NCBI GenBank assembly: GCA_958299035.1
Contig: CATQJL010000305.1
Coordinates: forward strand, 34,609,733 to 34,673,732
Length of the DNA: 64,000 nt
Source: Cylicocyclus nassatus
Taxonomy: Eukaryota > Nematoda > Chromadorea > Rhabditida > Strongylidae
Direction of reading: 5' to 3'
Shown: piece after piece, positions 1 to 10,608 of the stretch
Layout of the letters: every line of letters starts with the position of its first letter
How positions within the stretch are numbered: position 1 is the first letter of the stretch
Program-made: the position numbers and the translations under genes
Notes under the pieces: generated by a model
Told to the model about the DNA's origin: nothing
Database searches by the model: none
The model's input: only the letters and a program-made list of their open reading frames with translations

Positions 1-368
1 TAGGCCTTGGAATTCATTATTGAACAGAATGCTTGAAGCAGCGGCGATGGGACGGTTCCAAGAACACTAGATTTGGTTGCAACAAAAAAGAATAAGTTAT
101 TATCAAACAACAAAATAATTGTGAATGCAGTATGAGTGACGATGATGATTCTTATGGTGACGTTACCAATGGACAGTGACGATGATTCGTTAACATGTGT
201 ATGATGAAATCAGTTTATGGCTGTGGATTGCGAAATATCGCTTGATGCCATATTGATCCGGATTTCGTCACGAGCAGTGGATTTTACGGTAAGCTCTTCT
301 TCCTTGAGTCGAGTAATAATGACGAATCTCCATCTTTTACCTATGTTTCTCGATCGGGGCCATTGTAG
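1..368. other. No gene recognised
   Basis: I see no supported gene here. A short open stretch at 214-288 has a possible acceptor and donor, but its reading phase does not join the exon-like segment that follows. Confidence 0.4.
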
Positions 369-494
369 GTAGCGATGTAACTAGATGTACTGGAGGACTG
401 CCGAAAAACACGTGTTGTGAAGCCTCCGCAAATAGATTTTGTGATATTATAAAGCCGAGCAAGAACGAAACTGCGGTTCTCATTTTCGGCCTAG
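369..494 (+). CDS. Possible internal exon, unknown cysteine-rich protein
   Basis: A 126 bp stretch is bounded by a good acceptor (ttgtag before 369) and a strong donor (G|GTGAGT at 494/495). It is open only when two bases are taken from a preceding codon, giving about 41 residues with a cluster of cysteines (RCTGGLPKNTCC, then NRFCD). No family was recognised. The nearest upstream open stretch (214-288) does not match in phase and no partner exon was found downstream, so the gene could start outside the window or be broken. The splice sites are seen directly; that it is coding is inference. Confidence 0.3.
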
Positions 495-2093
495 GTGAGT
501 TAAAATTGACTTCTAAAACACATAAAAGATGCCCGAGACCTCAGTGTCCGAAGATTGTGCTTCGTAAAAATCTCAAATCTGAGATTTTATAAGCTTTTGT
601 GGAGATTGGGCGTCCATGGCGGTCGCATCGTCAGCGGTCAGCGATACTCTGCTGTTCTACTGCCAATTATGAGAGCCCTTCGACATAAGTGGCATGTGTT
701 GATGTGAATGGCAGCGGATTCAATGGCAATTCTTAAGATTACAACATTTTCAAGCTGAGTTTTCAAAAACCATGACCGTTTAAAGTAAAGTTCTAGATAT
801 CCCACATTAACATAGCTGGACAAATTTGGATGAAGAGTGGAAGGAGGTGTAGTGGAAGAAGAAGAGCCATCAGAGAGGCTGGAGACAAGCTGCAATTTCC
901 AAGTAAAGTTGATTATACTTAGTATAGAAGTTTCCATGATTCCCTTCGCGGCGGAAAATCTTATGCTTTGAATGGATAAATGAGTGAAACCGTATAAACG
1001 TCTCTGACAGCAGTCATGGCAAATGTATTCGGGACATCCACGAAAAAAAAAACAACAAGGGCAATGTCCACAAAAACGGACGTTCAACATCTGCTCTTTT
1101 CAGTGGTATTCACACGCAAGAAATGATGGCACAACTACTGTGGCGGCATGTTTCGGGCACCTCGAAGTCAAACCTGCTGTCCTACGCTTAGCTTTTTCGC
1201 AGGAGTAGATCTCCAAAGCTTCAAGAAGATATACATCATTCATGACTACTAAGCATGTAAAGAAAAACCTCGGACCACTCTAAGGACTATGCTGTCCGTC
1301 ACTTGAAGAAAAACTTTTTGGCGAATGAAGGTAGTATATATTAAATGGAGCGCAACACTTGAATCTTACCCACAATTACATTTAATTTCCGGTCTCCTTT
1401 GAAGTGATATAGATTCACATATGCTGAGTACTGAGAGTAATCCAGACGACGGAGTTCGTCTCCTCAACATGAGCGATTATCTTAGAAAACGGTGCCCATC
1501 TGGTGTAAACGAAAACTGTAGGCAAGCATCCATAGAATTCCATCCAGTAATCATGACGGCTCTACAAATCGAACGGTCGGAAAAATATCTATGGTAGAGC
1601 TAGCGACGATACACTTAATATCACACTTCAAAAGCGGCGTTTACGGCTGAAGAGACCCGCAATAAAACACCAATTTTTTGACTATCGACTTTCTAAAAGG
1701 TTAGCATCGGAGTGGTGAAGGACATAGCCGATACGACAGAAACAAGGGTGAGTAAGATTCACCTCTATGTACCCTCGATAGTCTAGAAAAAGGGCGTTAG
1801 AAATGGAGGTGTTGGGATATATCTGACCTCATCACAAGTGAAGCCTGTTCATAAAAAATTAGAGAAAAGAAAAAGATGCAAACTAATGAAAAGCCCTCAA
1901 AAACCGAAAAAAACTCGCGGTGAGTTTGAAACCTTTCATTTAGCGACTTTTCAAAGAGCAGGTTTCGCTTCAAAACCAGGCAACCCACAACACAGGAAAA
2001 CGAGGGCAAGCTAGTTTCTTCTTAGTGATTATTTCAAAAACAACAATGTATTGGAAGTGGTGATTATCAAGAGGAATAAAATCAAGAACTCAT
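495..2093. other. No gene recognised
   Basis: Short open frames only, without a consistent exon chain. A segment at 1102-1206 follows a ctcttttcag acceptor and could be a terminal exon, but it does not join the 369-494 exon in phase. Confidence 0.4.
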
Positions 2094-2652
2094 ATAATCG
2101 CCGCGGGCAGGCGGCCATGCGATTTATGGACAGCGGGCATCGGAAAAATAGTTCGCTGCTTTCCGGCGGTCCGCTTGCAGATAGTGAAAATATAATGGTC
2201 AAATTTTACGAATTCGAGGACAACTGCGGCTTTTTCATAGATTAGTTGCGGCTCAGTGGCCGCATTCTCGCGGATTTCCGCGAGGAATGCATGTTTGTGG
2301 GCCGCACGGTCCTTTGTGAAAAACGCACAGCCCGCAGGTACCTGTCGCTGGGAGAAAGTAGCCCAAACTCGAGTAATTAATTCAACGATGACAAACCCCT
2401 GTCATATAGAGTGCTTTGCTCGGCGTACGTCCAAAACTGCGTAACGAGAGTCAGAGCGTTAGCTGAAATTTGGCCAGCGCTCGCTGAAGAAAAGTTATCT
2501 GGTGACCGCTCGCAGATTGTATTGCTGCCCGCTGGCAAAACATGTAACATAAAGAAAGTACCACTTGCTGAAGGTTTGTCTACTTTCTAAACTCTCTGCT
2601 GGCCGCCTGCAAGAAAGCGCGAGTTTGCGGTCCGCCTGTCCCCGGCGATTAT
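2094..2652. mobile_element. MITE with GC-rich terminal inverted repeats
   Basis: The left end reads ATAATCGCCGCGGGCAGGCG and the reverse complement of the right end reads ATAATCGCCGGGGACAGGCG, over a 559 bp span. No transposase frame lies inside. The span is a non-autonomous foldback; the superfamily is not assigned because no clear target duplication is visible. Confidence 0.65.
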
Positions 2653-3670
2653 CTGAGATTATCTGAGAAAAGTATTAGAAGTTTTGATGTCACTAGGTTG
2701 GAGTGACATTGAAGCCAACTTAGTTTTGATGCGTCCTTTGAATGTTTCCCCCCCCCCCTCTCTCTCTCTCTCTCATTGACGTCCTGCTTCTTGAGACGTA
2801 GTCTGGATTGTTGCGCTCATTATTCTGTGCGGTAGTCGCCCAAGTCGGAAAGAAATTGTTGCGAAATTACTGAAAGAGAATAAGGTAAAAAAAGCGCACT
2901 TCTTACAATTTTCTGCAAAAAAAGTACCGAAGTCAAAGAAGTAACTGTGCACATTGTCTTATTATAGGTAGAATTAAGATCTATCGAAATGCACGAAGAA
3001 ATCGCGTGAAAAAAGTTAATCAGGAGATCTATGAGAACACTCAAATCAAAATTTGGAATTTTGTGACGTTATCAGACCTTTTTAGAGTGAAAGTAATGAT
3101 CAGAGCTTTAATATGATATACAGCTTACTGAAAGTAGGTCCAGAAGAACGAAAGAACGGTAATAGAGCCAAATACCCGTGCTCCGCGTTTGAGGTAGCGA
3201 GATAGCGAGCAAGGCGCGGAGGCGCAGGCGAGCAGAGGAGAAGAACATGACAGACATGACAGCTTGGCTCTCCTGTGGATCTCCGCCGTGTTTTGACGAA
3301 ATGTTGTAACATTATGTACCGTTCTGATCGTCATGACGCAGCTAGAAATACCGATAGCGTACCAAGCGTTGAAAATCACTCCTCATTCGTGTTTCTTTAA
3401 GGTGAAATGACGATAACCCTCTTCCCATGCTGTAAGAATGCAAAGTGAGATGATTGATTGTCCGTCTTGGCGAGGTCGTCTACCTTACTCTGGTCAGTTC
3501 GCGCTCAATTCAGGCTTGCAGATAGAAGGCAAGCCATCGATGCGAATGTAAAGCTTCTTTTCAAAAGTTTTCCGAAGGCATACGGTTGGTAAAGATGTTG
3601 ATTTCACATTTGCTTTTTGGCGCACTTCAGTCTGCAAAGTATTTTATTCGTCTTTGTACTCTCTTGAATA
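2653..3670. other. No gene recognised; CT microsatellite
   Basis: A poly-C run followed by a (TC)n tract occupies about 2750-2775. The remainder holds no supported exon. Confidence 0.45.
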
Positions 3671-5223
3671 CAGTGCTGGCCAAAATTATAGGTCCACTCT
3701 AAAAAATGCCATAACTCACTCTGCTGTGAATGAAATTTTCCAAAATTTGGTACAGACGTGTGTTTACCAGCCTACTATCAGTCTTCAAAACGGTTCTCGT
3801 TTTCGTTTGATTTTTCAAGAAAAAATTAGAAATTTTGAAAAAAGCAGGCTTGAAGGCTGGCCAAAATTATAGGTCCACCTGGAGTTTTTACTGATTAAAG
3901 CAATTCTTAGCTCCCAAATTTTTTTTAGATAGGCACACATCCAAAAACGTTAAACAGCTGCTTTAGTCAAGCTGTGTCATACCTCCACAAAGGACGGATT
4001 ATCTGCTTTTTTGCCTTGAAGATGCTCTCACATGTACTTCGCTCCACAAGCCTGCGTTGAGTGAGAAATTTTGCAGTTTCTCAGTTGGATCGGAAGGGAT
4101 GGGGTTTCATCTATCTTCTGGATGCTTTTTGACGTGAGCGTTGAGGAAAAAATCCGACTTTTTGCTGCTGAAGCAAATCTGACATTGGCAGTACTGCAAT
4201 CCTGAGCTCAAATTTCTGCCTTCAAACTTCTTTTACAATGTTCTCAGAAGCATTGAGTAAAGTAAAGGCATTGTTCCTATGAAGGGGAGTCCGCATACCA
4301 TAGTTACAACTTTCTAGAGATCCTAACATTCGAGTATAGTTACTGAAATCACTCTGCAGAAACTGATTAAGACAAGCACCAAAGCTACTTGTGGCTCCGA
4401 CCAAAATTTTCAGAAGAATCATGTGCTAACATACACTACAACCTGTATCCACTATCTAGTAAATAATTACTGTCAAAAATCTAAGTGAGGTCACTTGGAA
4501 AGCTATTTTGGATCGCGTAACACCATTATTACGTTGCACACACAACACATGTTTAGAAAAAGAAGCAAGGCAGCTTTGTGGACACTTGTGAGTATGGCGA
4601 ACAGCTTTATTCTTGTGTAAAAAATGCTTCTACAATATCTTGAGGTTATAATGACAATGCATAAAGGATTTTAGGGCAGAAACTGAGGCTTACTCTGCCG
4701 ATTAAGCCGATGTCAGATTTGCTTCAGCAGCAAAAAATCGGATTTTTTCCTCAATGCTTACGTCAAAAAGCATCCAGAAGATAGATGAAACCCCGTCCCT
4801 TCCGATACAGCTGAGAAACTGCAAAATTTCTTACTCAACGCAGGTTTGTGGAGCGAAATACATGTGAGAGCATCTTCAAGGCAAAAAAGCAGATAATCCG
4901 TCCTTTGTGGAGGTATGACACAGCTTGACTAAAGCAGCTGTTTAACGTTTTTAGATGTGTGCCTACCTAAAAAAATTTGGGAGCTAAGAATTGCTTTAAT
5001 CAGTAAAAACTCCAGGTGGACCTATAATTTTGGCCAGCCTTCAAGCCTGCTTTTTTCAAAATTTCTAATTTTTTCTTGAAAAATCAAACGAAAACGAGAA
5101 CCGTTTTGAAGACTGATAGTAGGCTGGTAAACACACGTCTGTACCAAATTTTGGAAAATTTCATTCACAGCAGAGTGAGTTATGGCATTTTTTAGAGTGG
5201 ACCTATAATTTTGGCCAGCACTG
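3671..5223. mobile_element. Tc1-like foldback element with IR/DR ends
   Basis: The element begins CAGTGCTGGCCAAAATTATA after a TA and ends with its reverse complement before a TA, matching Tc1 termini and the TA target site. The arms are about 518 bp each (3671-4189 and 4707-5223) and nearly identical, separated by an unrelated core of about 515 bp. A 23 bp sequence starting GCTGGCCAAAATTATAGG occurs at each outer end (3675-3697, 5197-5219) and again inside each arm (3856-3878, 5016-5038), the arrangement called IR/DR in Tc1/mariner elements. No transposase frame is present, so it must have depended on a transposase encoded elsewhere. Confidence 0.88.
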
Positions 5224-6498
5224 TATTTGAAAGTGTTGAAAGTTTTGATTTTGCAAGATAGTGCTTTTTTGAAATAACTACCCATAGGCAATCTTTATAG
5301 AAGAGATGCAAATTTTCGCACGGTTGATAATGGCAGTTACAAGTACGTGTCACACTTCAAGAAGCCTTTGGTAAACAGCAATAATTTCAATATGATCGCA
5401 ATATATTCTCTCCGTGACTTCTTTCTTTTTTTTGTTCTTGATTCGTTCAATCTTTACTTTTTTGTAGGTTGCAAGAGTGAATCAGCCAGGTGCACTATTT
5501 GGTTGCATCAGAACATTGTTAGATAACTTACAGCAAGGCCCTTACTCTTTTTAGCCACCACGGATCTGAAATCCTTGAGATCGTTGACGACCCTTTCTAC
5601 CATCTTCCATTTTATTCCATTGATCCATTATTGTCACTTGCTTCCGTCCGTTTCTGATTTCCATAAGTTAGAGTCTTCTCACATTATGACGTTTATATTC
5701 TCCTCTCTATCCCCACCATGTGACACACATCCGCCTTCTCTAAGACGCTGTACCGGAGCGAGGTTCCATACCGGTAGACAGGTGCCAAAGACCGTGAAGC
5801 TAGCTCGCAATGCATCAACCAGAAGAATCGCTCTGAGGTTTCATGCTATAATCGCTTTTTGACATTTGGCTTAATCCAGTCAGTGGGTTCATTACTGCCA
5901 AAGAACTGTCAGAGGAATAAATAAAAATCTTATAAATCCCGAAAAAAGAACAGTCAGAGGAATAAGTAAAAATCTTATAAATCTCGAAATCTTAAACAAA
6001 CATCAATGCCACACGACGTTTAGTACTGCCTTGCCACCCAGCTTCAAATCTTGCCTGTGTCGTCGCTTGAAGGCACAGTCCACCCAGATTGTCGAATTTC
6101 ATGTTTTGGTCGTTCCGGGGCCTTCTCGTGTCCCCGATTGCGAATATAGAGTCGAGAAACCACGACAATCCCCGTTCCGGAGGACCCGCCGGTCGGTTAT
6201 CCGGAACGGTGATTGGATGGGCGCGCACAGATGGGCGGACATGGATGGGGGAGGGCGGGCATGGATGGGGGTCCTCGTCCATCTTTGCTATTCCGAAGCG
6301 AATTTCTCGCTTCCGAAGCGGCATTTTGCGTCGCGACTTGGACATTGGCTTGCTAGGGGACCCTACTATTATAGGATGCCACAAGCTCAACACCCTCAAC
6401 TTAGGGTCGACGGTGCCTTTGAGATGTTCATAGATTTTTCTTTAGACGATATTGTAAGTCTGTTTCGTTCTTTTTTCAACTTCCCGTCCTACATCTTA
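5224..6498. other. No gene recognised
   Basis: Open frames at 5992-6564 overlap on both strands in GC-rich DNA with TGGATGGGG-type repeats around 6215-6275. None has exon borders or a recognisable product. Confidence 0.4.
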
Positions 6499-6951
6499 CA
6501 AGGGAATGGTCAGAAGTCGAAGTGGCCAATCCATACAAGCTGCATACCATTCGATGCAGCATAAAATGCTGATTTCAAATCTGTCTTCCATATCTGCAGA
6601 GCGCCTTTGTAGGCGAAGTTATGAGCACCTTTACTGCAAAAAAGCCTCATACAAAAATTGCAAAATTAGGCACATTATTGCTCTTTCAGCTCAACTCTAC
6701 GTACGGGTCATATGAAGTGACCTAGTTGCATGTTTTGGTCCAACACTGAGCCAAGAATGGCTTTGTATGGCCAAGTTTGCGCTTTACACGCACAATTTCT
6801 TGGCAAAATACCGGCCTTTAACGGCTTATAATTTCGTCCACAAAAGCGCTCTGCAGATAAGGAAGCCGGATTTAGAGTCAGCATTTTATGCTGCATCTAC
6901 TGGTATGTAGCTTGTATGGATTGGCCACTTCGACTTCTGACCATTCCCTTG
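6499..6951. mobile_element. TTA-flanked MITE (PIF/Harbinger-like)
   Basis: The inverted termini start CAAGGGAATGGTCAGAAGTC and extend for more than 100 bp with mismatches. TTA lies immediately outside both ends (6496-6498 and 6952-6954), the target duplication typical of PIF/Harbinger and Tourist-like MITEs. No coding sequence is inside. Superfamily assignment rests only on the TTA duplication. Confidence 0.75.
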
Positions 6952-7514
6952 TTAGATCAGAGTAAAAAGTTCAGTTTCTCTTGCCCTTTTCTCTGATCCA
7001 CATTCATGGGATTACTGTAGTCAAAATCCATCGTTTAGAAAAGCATCATGACTGGAAAGTGGCTTAGCTAGCGGATCCCGAATTGGACTCACGGCCTCGC
7101 CGCGCTGCCGTAAGATTAGACTTGTTAGAAGGCCAACTAGCGCAGATAGTGTACAAAAGCGGAGAATTCGTGAAAAGTCCCGTAGGTTGTTCTTGAACTT
7201 ATGGCACATGTAAGGTGACACAATACTACGGACGATAGTGCGCGACATACAAATTTTCGGGGTATGCGGTTGGAGAATTGTAACAGCTGATCATAGCCAT
7301 AGAAGAAGAAAATAGTTTTCATTCACTTTTCTTGCTGGAGATACTTCAGTTTTGAGATTGCATCAGTGAATTAACTAGCAATAGTTATATCCAACTGACC
7401 AAGCCTACGCAATTGGCGATGTTCTTATGTTGAAACGCCTGTCTACAAAACGACTCGCATCTAGATCGCTGCACGTGGTACAGATTTGTGACGCCGTAAA
7501 ATCAACCGTCTTTA
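6952..7514. other. No gene recognised
   Basis: No supported exon or repeat boundary was found in this stretch. Confidence 0.4.
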
Positions 7515-7988
7515 GGCCTAAGGCATATGGGTCATTTGAAAAATCGTGACGATGGCGCGACGCGCGCAACACGCACGCACTCCCAATCCTTGATTTCTCT
7601 CTCTACTCCAATAGTTTTTCCGCTTACATATGATAGTGTTCAGGTACTGGAAGTGACTAAGCTTAGCGTTGAGGTGTTGCCTGTTTGTATGGGCGTTTTA
7701 TCCTTCTGTGTGCGGAAAGACCGCAGTCAACTCGTCGTCACGATTTTAAAAATGAACCATACCTCGCGCGATTCCGGTCGCTGCGCGATTTGGCACAACA
7801 GCGGCTCTTCGTAAATCATCGTTGATGCGCTGCCTTTGGTCAGAACTTGATCCGTTTGCAACAACTTACACAAGCTACGCAAATATGCGTTCGAGGAGAA
7901 TGCACGATCAATTTGTAGAGATCTGGCAAATTGCCAAATCGCGTAAAAGTGGCGCTTTGGCCGAATCGCGTGAGGTATGCCTTAGGCC
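7515..7988. mobile_element. TTA-flanked MITE, GGCCTAAGGC end family
   Basis: The ends are GGCCTAAGGCATA and its reverse complement, flanked by TTA (7512-7514 and 7989-7991). The interior carries CGCGATTTGGC-type motifs and GATTCCGGTCGCTG, shared with other copies in the window at 11856-12063, 19711-19903 and about 28190-28530. Confidence 0.72.
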
Positions 7989-8771
7989 TTAGGCAGCTTG
8001 GAAGCACGGAGATTTACTAAGGGCTAGAGTCACACTTTCAATTTACTGTAGATACATTCGTGTCATTGCCCACTGATAGATCACCCCTCTTGTCTCGCTC
8101 AAATTCAAAAATGATAACTGTTCAACATCAAGTCGCTCAAAGTTATGGGAAAAGTAATGACCATTTTATCTGCAATCACTCATCAGCCCGGTGACTTACG
8201 ATGACCACAAACGGGAAGAAGTCTATGATAGCCATGGAGCCAAATGACAAGGTTGGCTAATAAATACCTCACGTTGAGTTCCTTCTTGTGATTCCAGATC
8301 CGTTTCGTTGGCGACCTTACACAAGAGATCAAAACGCATTTGAAGATTACTAACAAAAGTGATATGAAGCAAGCATTCAAAGTTGGTCATGTGCGATGCT
8401 GATTACATGAAAATTCGCAGCTTCGAAAAGTTTTTCAGATCAAATGTACACGCAACGATCTATTCAAGATAAGACCTGCTACTGGTATTTTGGATTACAA
8501 CCAGACTTCAAATATCACTCTGACATATAAGTGAGTGTTCCTTCAGTTTCTCAAAAAATGATGTTTGCTAAATCTCGAAAAGCAGCCTCAGACAATTTTT
8601 CCGTTTGCAGAGTTTTCCGATGATTTTAGAAGTTATGTATGTTCGCTTTTGAAAGATATTTACATAAATTTACACTGACTGGCATAGAGCAAAGTACAAA
8701 CAGAATTGTGCTTTATATATGCCATAGAGCCAGTGATCCTTTGGCTTCGAAGTGTGTCTAAGTTTGCACAG
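7989..8771. other. No gene recognised
   Basis: No supported exon was found here. Confidence 0.4.
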
Positions 8772-8929
8772 TTATCCATATCGTGATATGCATCAGGCCA
8801 AATGGAGAGATTCCTGAGAACGACAAGCATCATTTTGGTGTCTATCATATTCCTGCCCCTGAGGGGTGTACATGTGAGGGAGCTTGGAGCGAACATTATG
8901 GCCCTCCACAAGGAGAGTTTCGCCTAAAG
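8772..8929 (+). CDS. Likely internal exon, unknown protein
   Basis: A 158 bp segment follows the acceptor tttgcacag and ends at AAG|GTACTTTG. In the single open phase it encodes about 52 residues including RPNGEIPENDKHHFG and CTCEGAWSEHYGPP, with ordinary protein-like composition. No family was recognised. No partner exon could be matched nearby, so it may belong to a gene with long, transposon-filled introns or be a gene relic. Confidence 0.4.
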
Positions 8930-10608
8930 GTACTTTGTTCTCATTCTTGTATCAATCAGTCAACAAAACGATAATTTTGTCCGAATTTGAACTGAAAGGA
9001 ATGAATAATAGTTACCTCGCTTAGAATAGACAATCACCGAAATAATGAATTTATCGTTTTTGTGCTGACTGCAGTGTAAAGATATAGTTAAGGTTCAATT
9101 TGAAGAAGCCAAATGAAAGGCCAAACTGATGAGAGCGAATTTGAAGACGTCATCTTTACGTGACCACACATACTTGCAAAACATGCTTGATGTGTTGTTG
9201 CTTCCTATTTAACTTCAATAAATGATTCTAAAATCTTCAATTTTGCTTGTGCCGAACAGGTTTGTTATGGTAGTGTCTTTATTCGAATGGCCTAACGTTT
9301 CGGCGCGTTCGCCGTCCTCAGAGGCCTAAAAACGGCACAAAGCATCATCCACGACACCAGACCATCAAATGTCTCTTCTAGCTTAGCTAGTTTCGACCTC
9401 TTTCCTAGTTCAATCCGCAAAATCAATGCAAATTCTAAAATATTAGTTGGGAGTGCACTTGAACTATATGGATTGCAACAGGAGAAGGAACAGTTCCTTA
9501 GAACATCAAAGTGGAAGCTGTAATATGTAGATCTGAAGGCAACCCAGTTTTCGACAACCTCGCGAGGAGGCAACTAAAATGTTTATGGGAAACCTCGGTA
9601 TGTTGTGGTATGCCCAACAATAAGAATTTGCAGCTACATAGATATGTATCCCTGGTTGAGAATCAACCAACGATCTTATCTCTATGGTCTACATCTCGCG
9701 TAGTTCTGAGCCAGAGAATGAACTCATTTCAATAAAAATCAGCTCCTCTACTGTGTTGTACTCCGGTGATCTTCAGAAAACCTCTTTTGACGTCGCTCAA
9801 AAGTCTAAAAGTGGCAGAATGCTTGCTCAAAAAGGCTGAATGCTTTTCAATGTACTTTTCGAGCTATAACCAAGACTGGCAACAATTCTTCATTGGCTTA
9901 CATCAAGAAATTGTTGAGTGGTTTTCATATAGTGGCTTCATGTAATTGAAGTAATTCATTGATGTTGTTTCTAGATGCGAGCGGATAACAGCATTACTGC
10001 AAAAGTCTACGTGCATTGAGTTTCCGATGACTGCTTTAGATATCGCTAAAGACTTCCGAGACTGACCTAATTGACGGATTAGATAGTACGTTGAGTGGTC
10101 CGAGCTGAAAAAAAAATTTTGTGCGATCACTTCATAGAAATGTGGCCAGAGTGATGTTTTAGCCATTGTTGTCGAAAAAATAGGCCACAGCTCCTGGAAG
10201 TTCCTTGATCCTACAAAGGAAATAAACTGTATATAGGATGAGCTGGCATTGTTGAAAGCGGAAAGAGTGATTGCAGAAACAAATATTTTACACCTATCTT
10301 TAGTGATGATTTCTAGAAAACATTACTTTTCTCCAGAAATAAATACGTTCAGTTAGATTGGTTCTGGATTTTTCACGCCCTCACTTAAACGGGCTTTTTC
10401 CTCCTTTGTTTTTCTAAAATTTTCTTACATCCGCTTTACAAATTACATCCCGACATCAACAGAAGAGTCGCAAGTAACAGTTTCTGTTTTGCTCCTGGCT
10501 CTCTTGATAAAAAATACGCAGATACTCGAGAAGAATAAAATTTATGAGCTTGAAATGACAATAAATAGATATATTGTATAGGAGGTAGAGCTAAGATAAC
10601 AGAAAGTG
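8930..10608. other. No gene recognised; contains one hairpin repeat
   Basis: Apart from the hairpin copy at 9289-9328 and its weakly conserved upstream tail (to about 9400), I see no supported gene here. Confidence 0.4.
9289..9328 (-). repeat. Hairpin repeat with hammerhead-like core, copy 1
   Basis: On the minus strand the segment reads GGCCT, CTGAGGA, a perfect 5 bp stem CGGCG/CGCCG, then AAACGTTAGGCC. The outer GGCCT and AGGCC also pair. A second copy lies at 27026-27065 with a different but still paired inner stem. Both are followed by AATAAAGA. CTGANGA..GAAA cores of this kind are known in hammerhead-like ends of Penelope-like retroelements; here the G of GAAA is used in the stem, so activity cannot be assumed. 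Confidence 0.5.

Noticed and set aside
1102..1208. Possible terminal exon (HLEVKPAVLRLAFSQE)
   Set aside because: It has an acceptor but does not match the phase of the upstream exon-like segment, and no family resemblance was seen.
9289..9328. Calling the hairpin a functional hammerhead ribozyme
   Set aside because: The pairing uses the first G of the GAAA box and stem III with its cleavage site was not identified, so only a resemblance is claimed.
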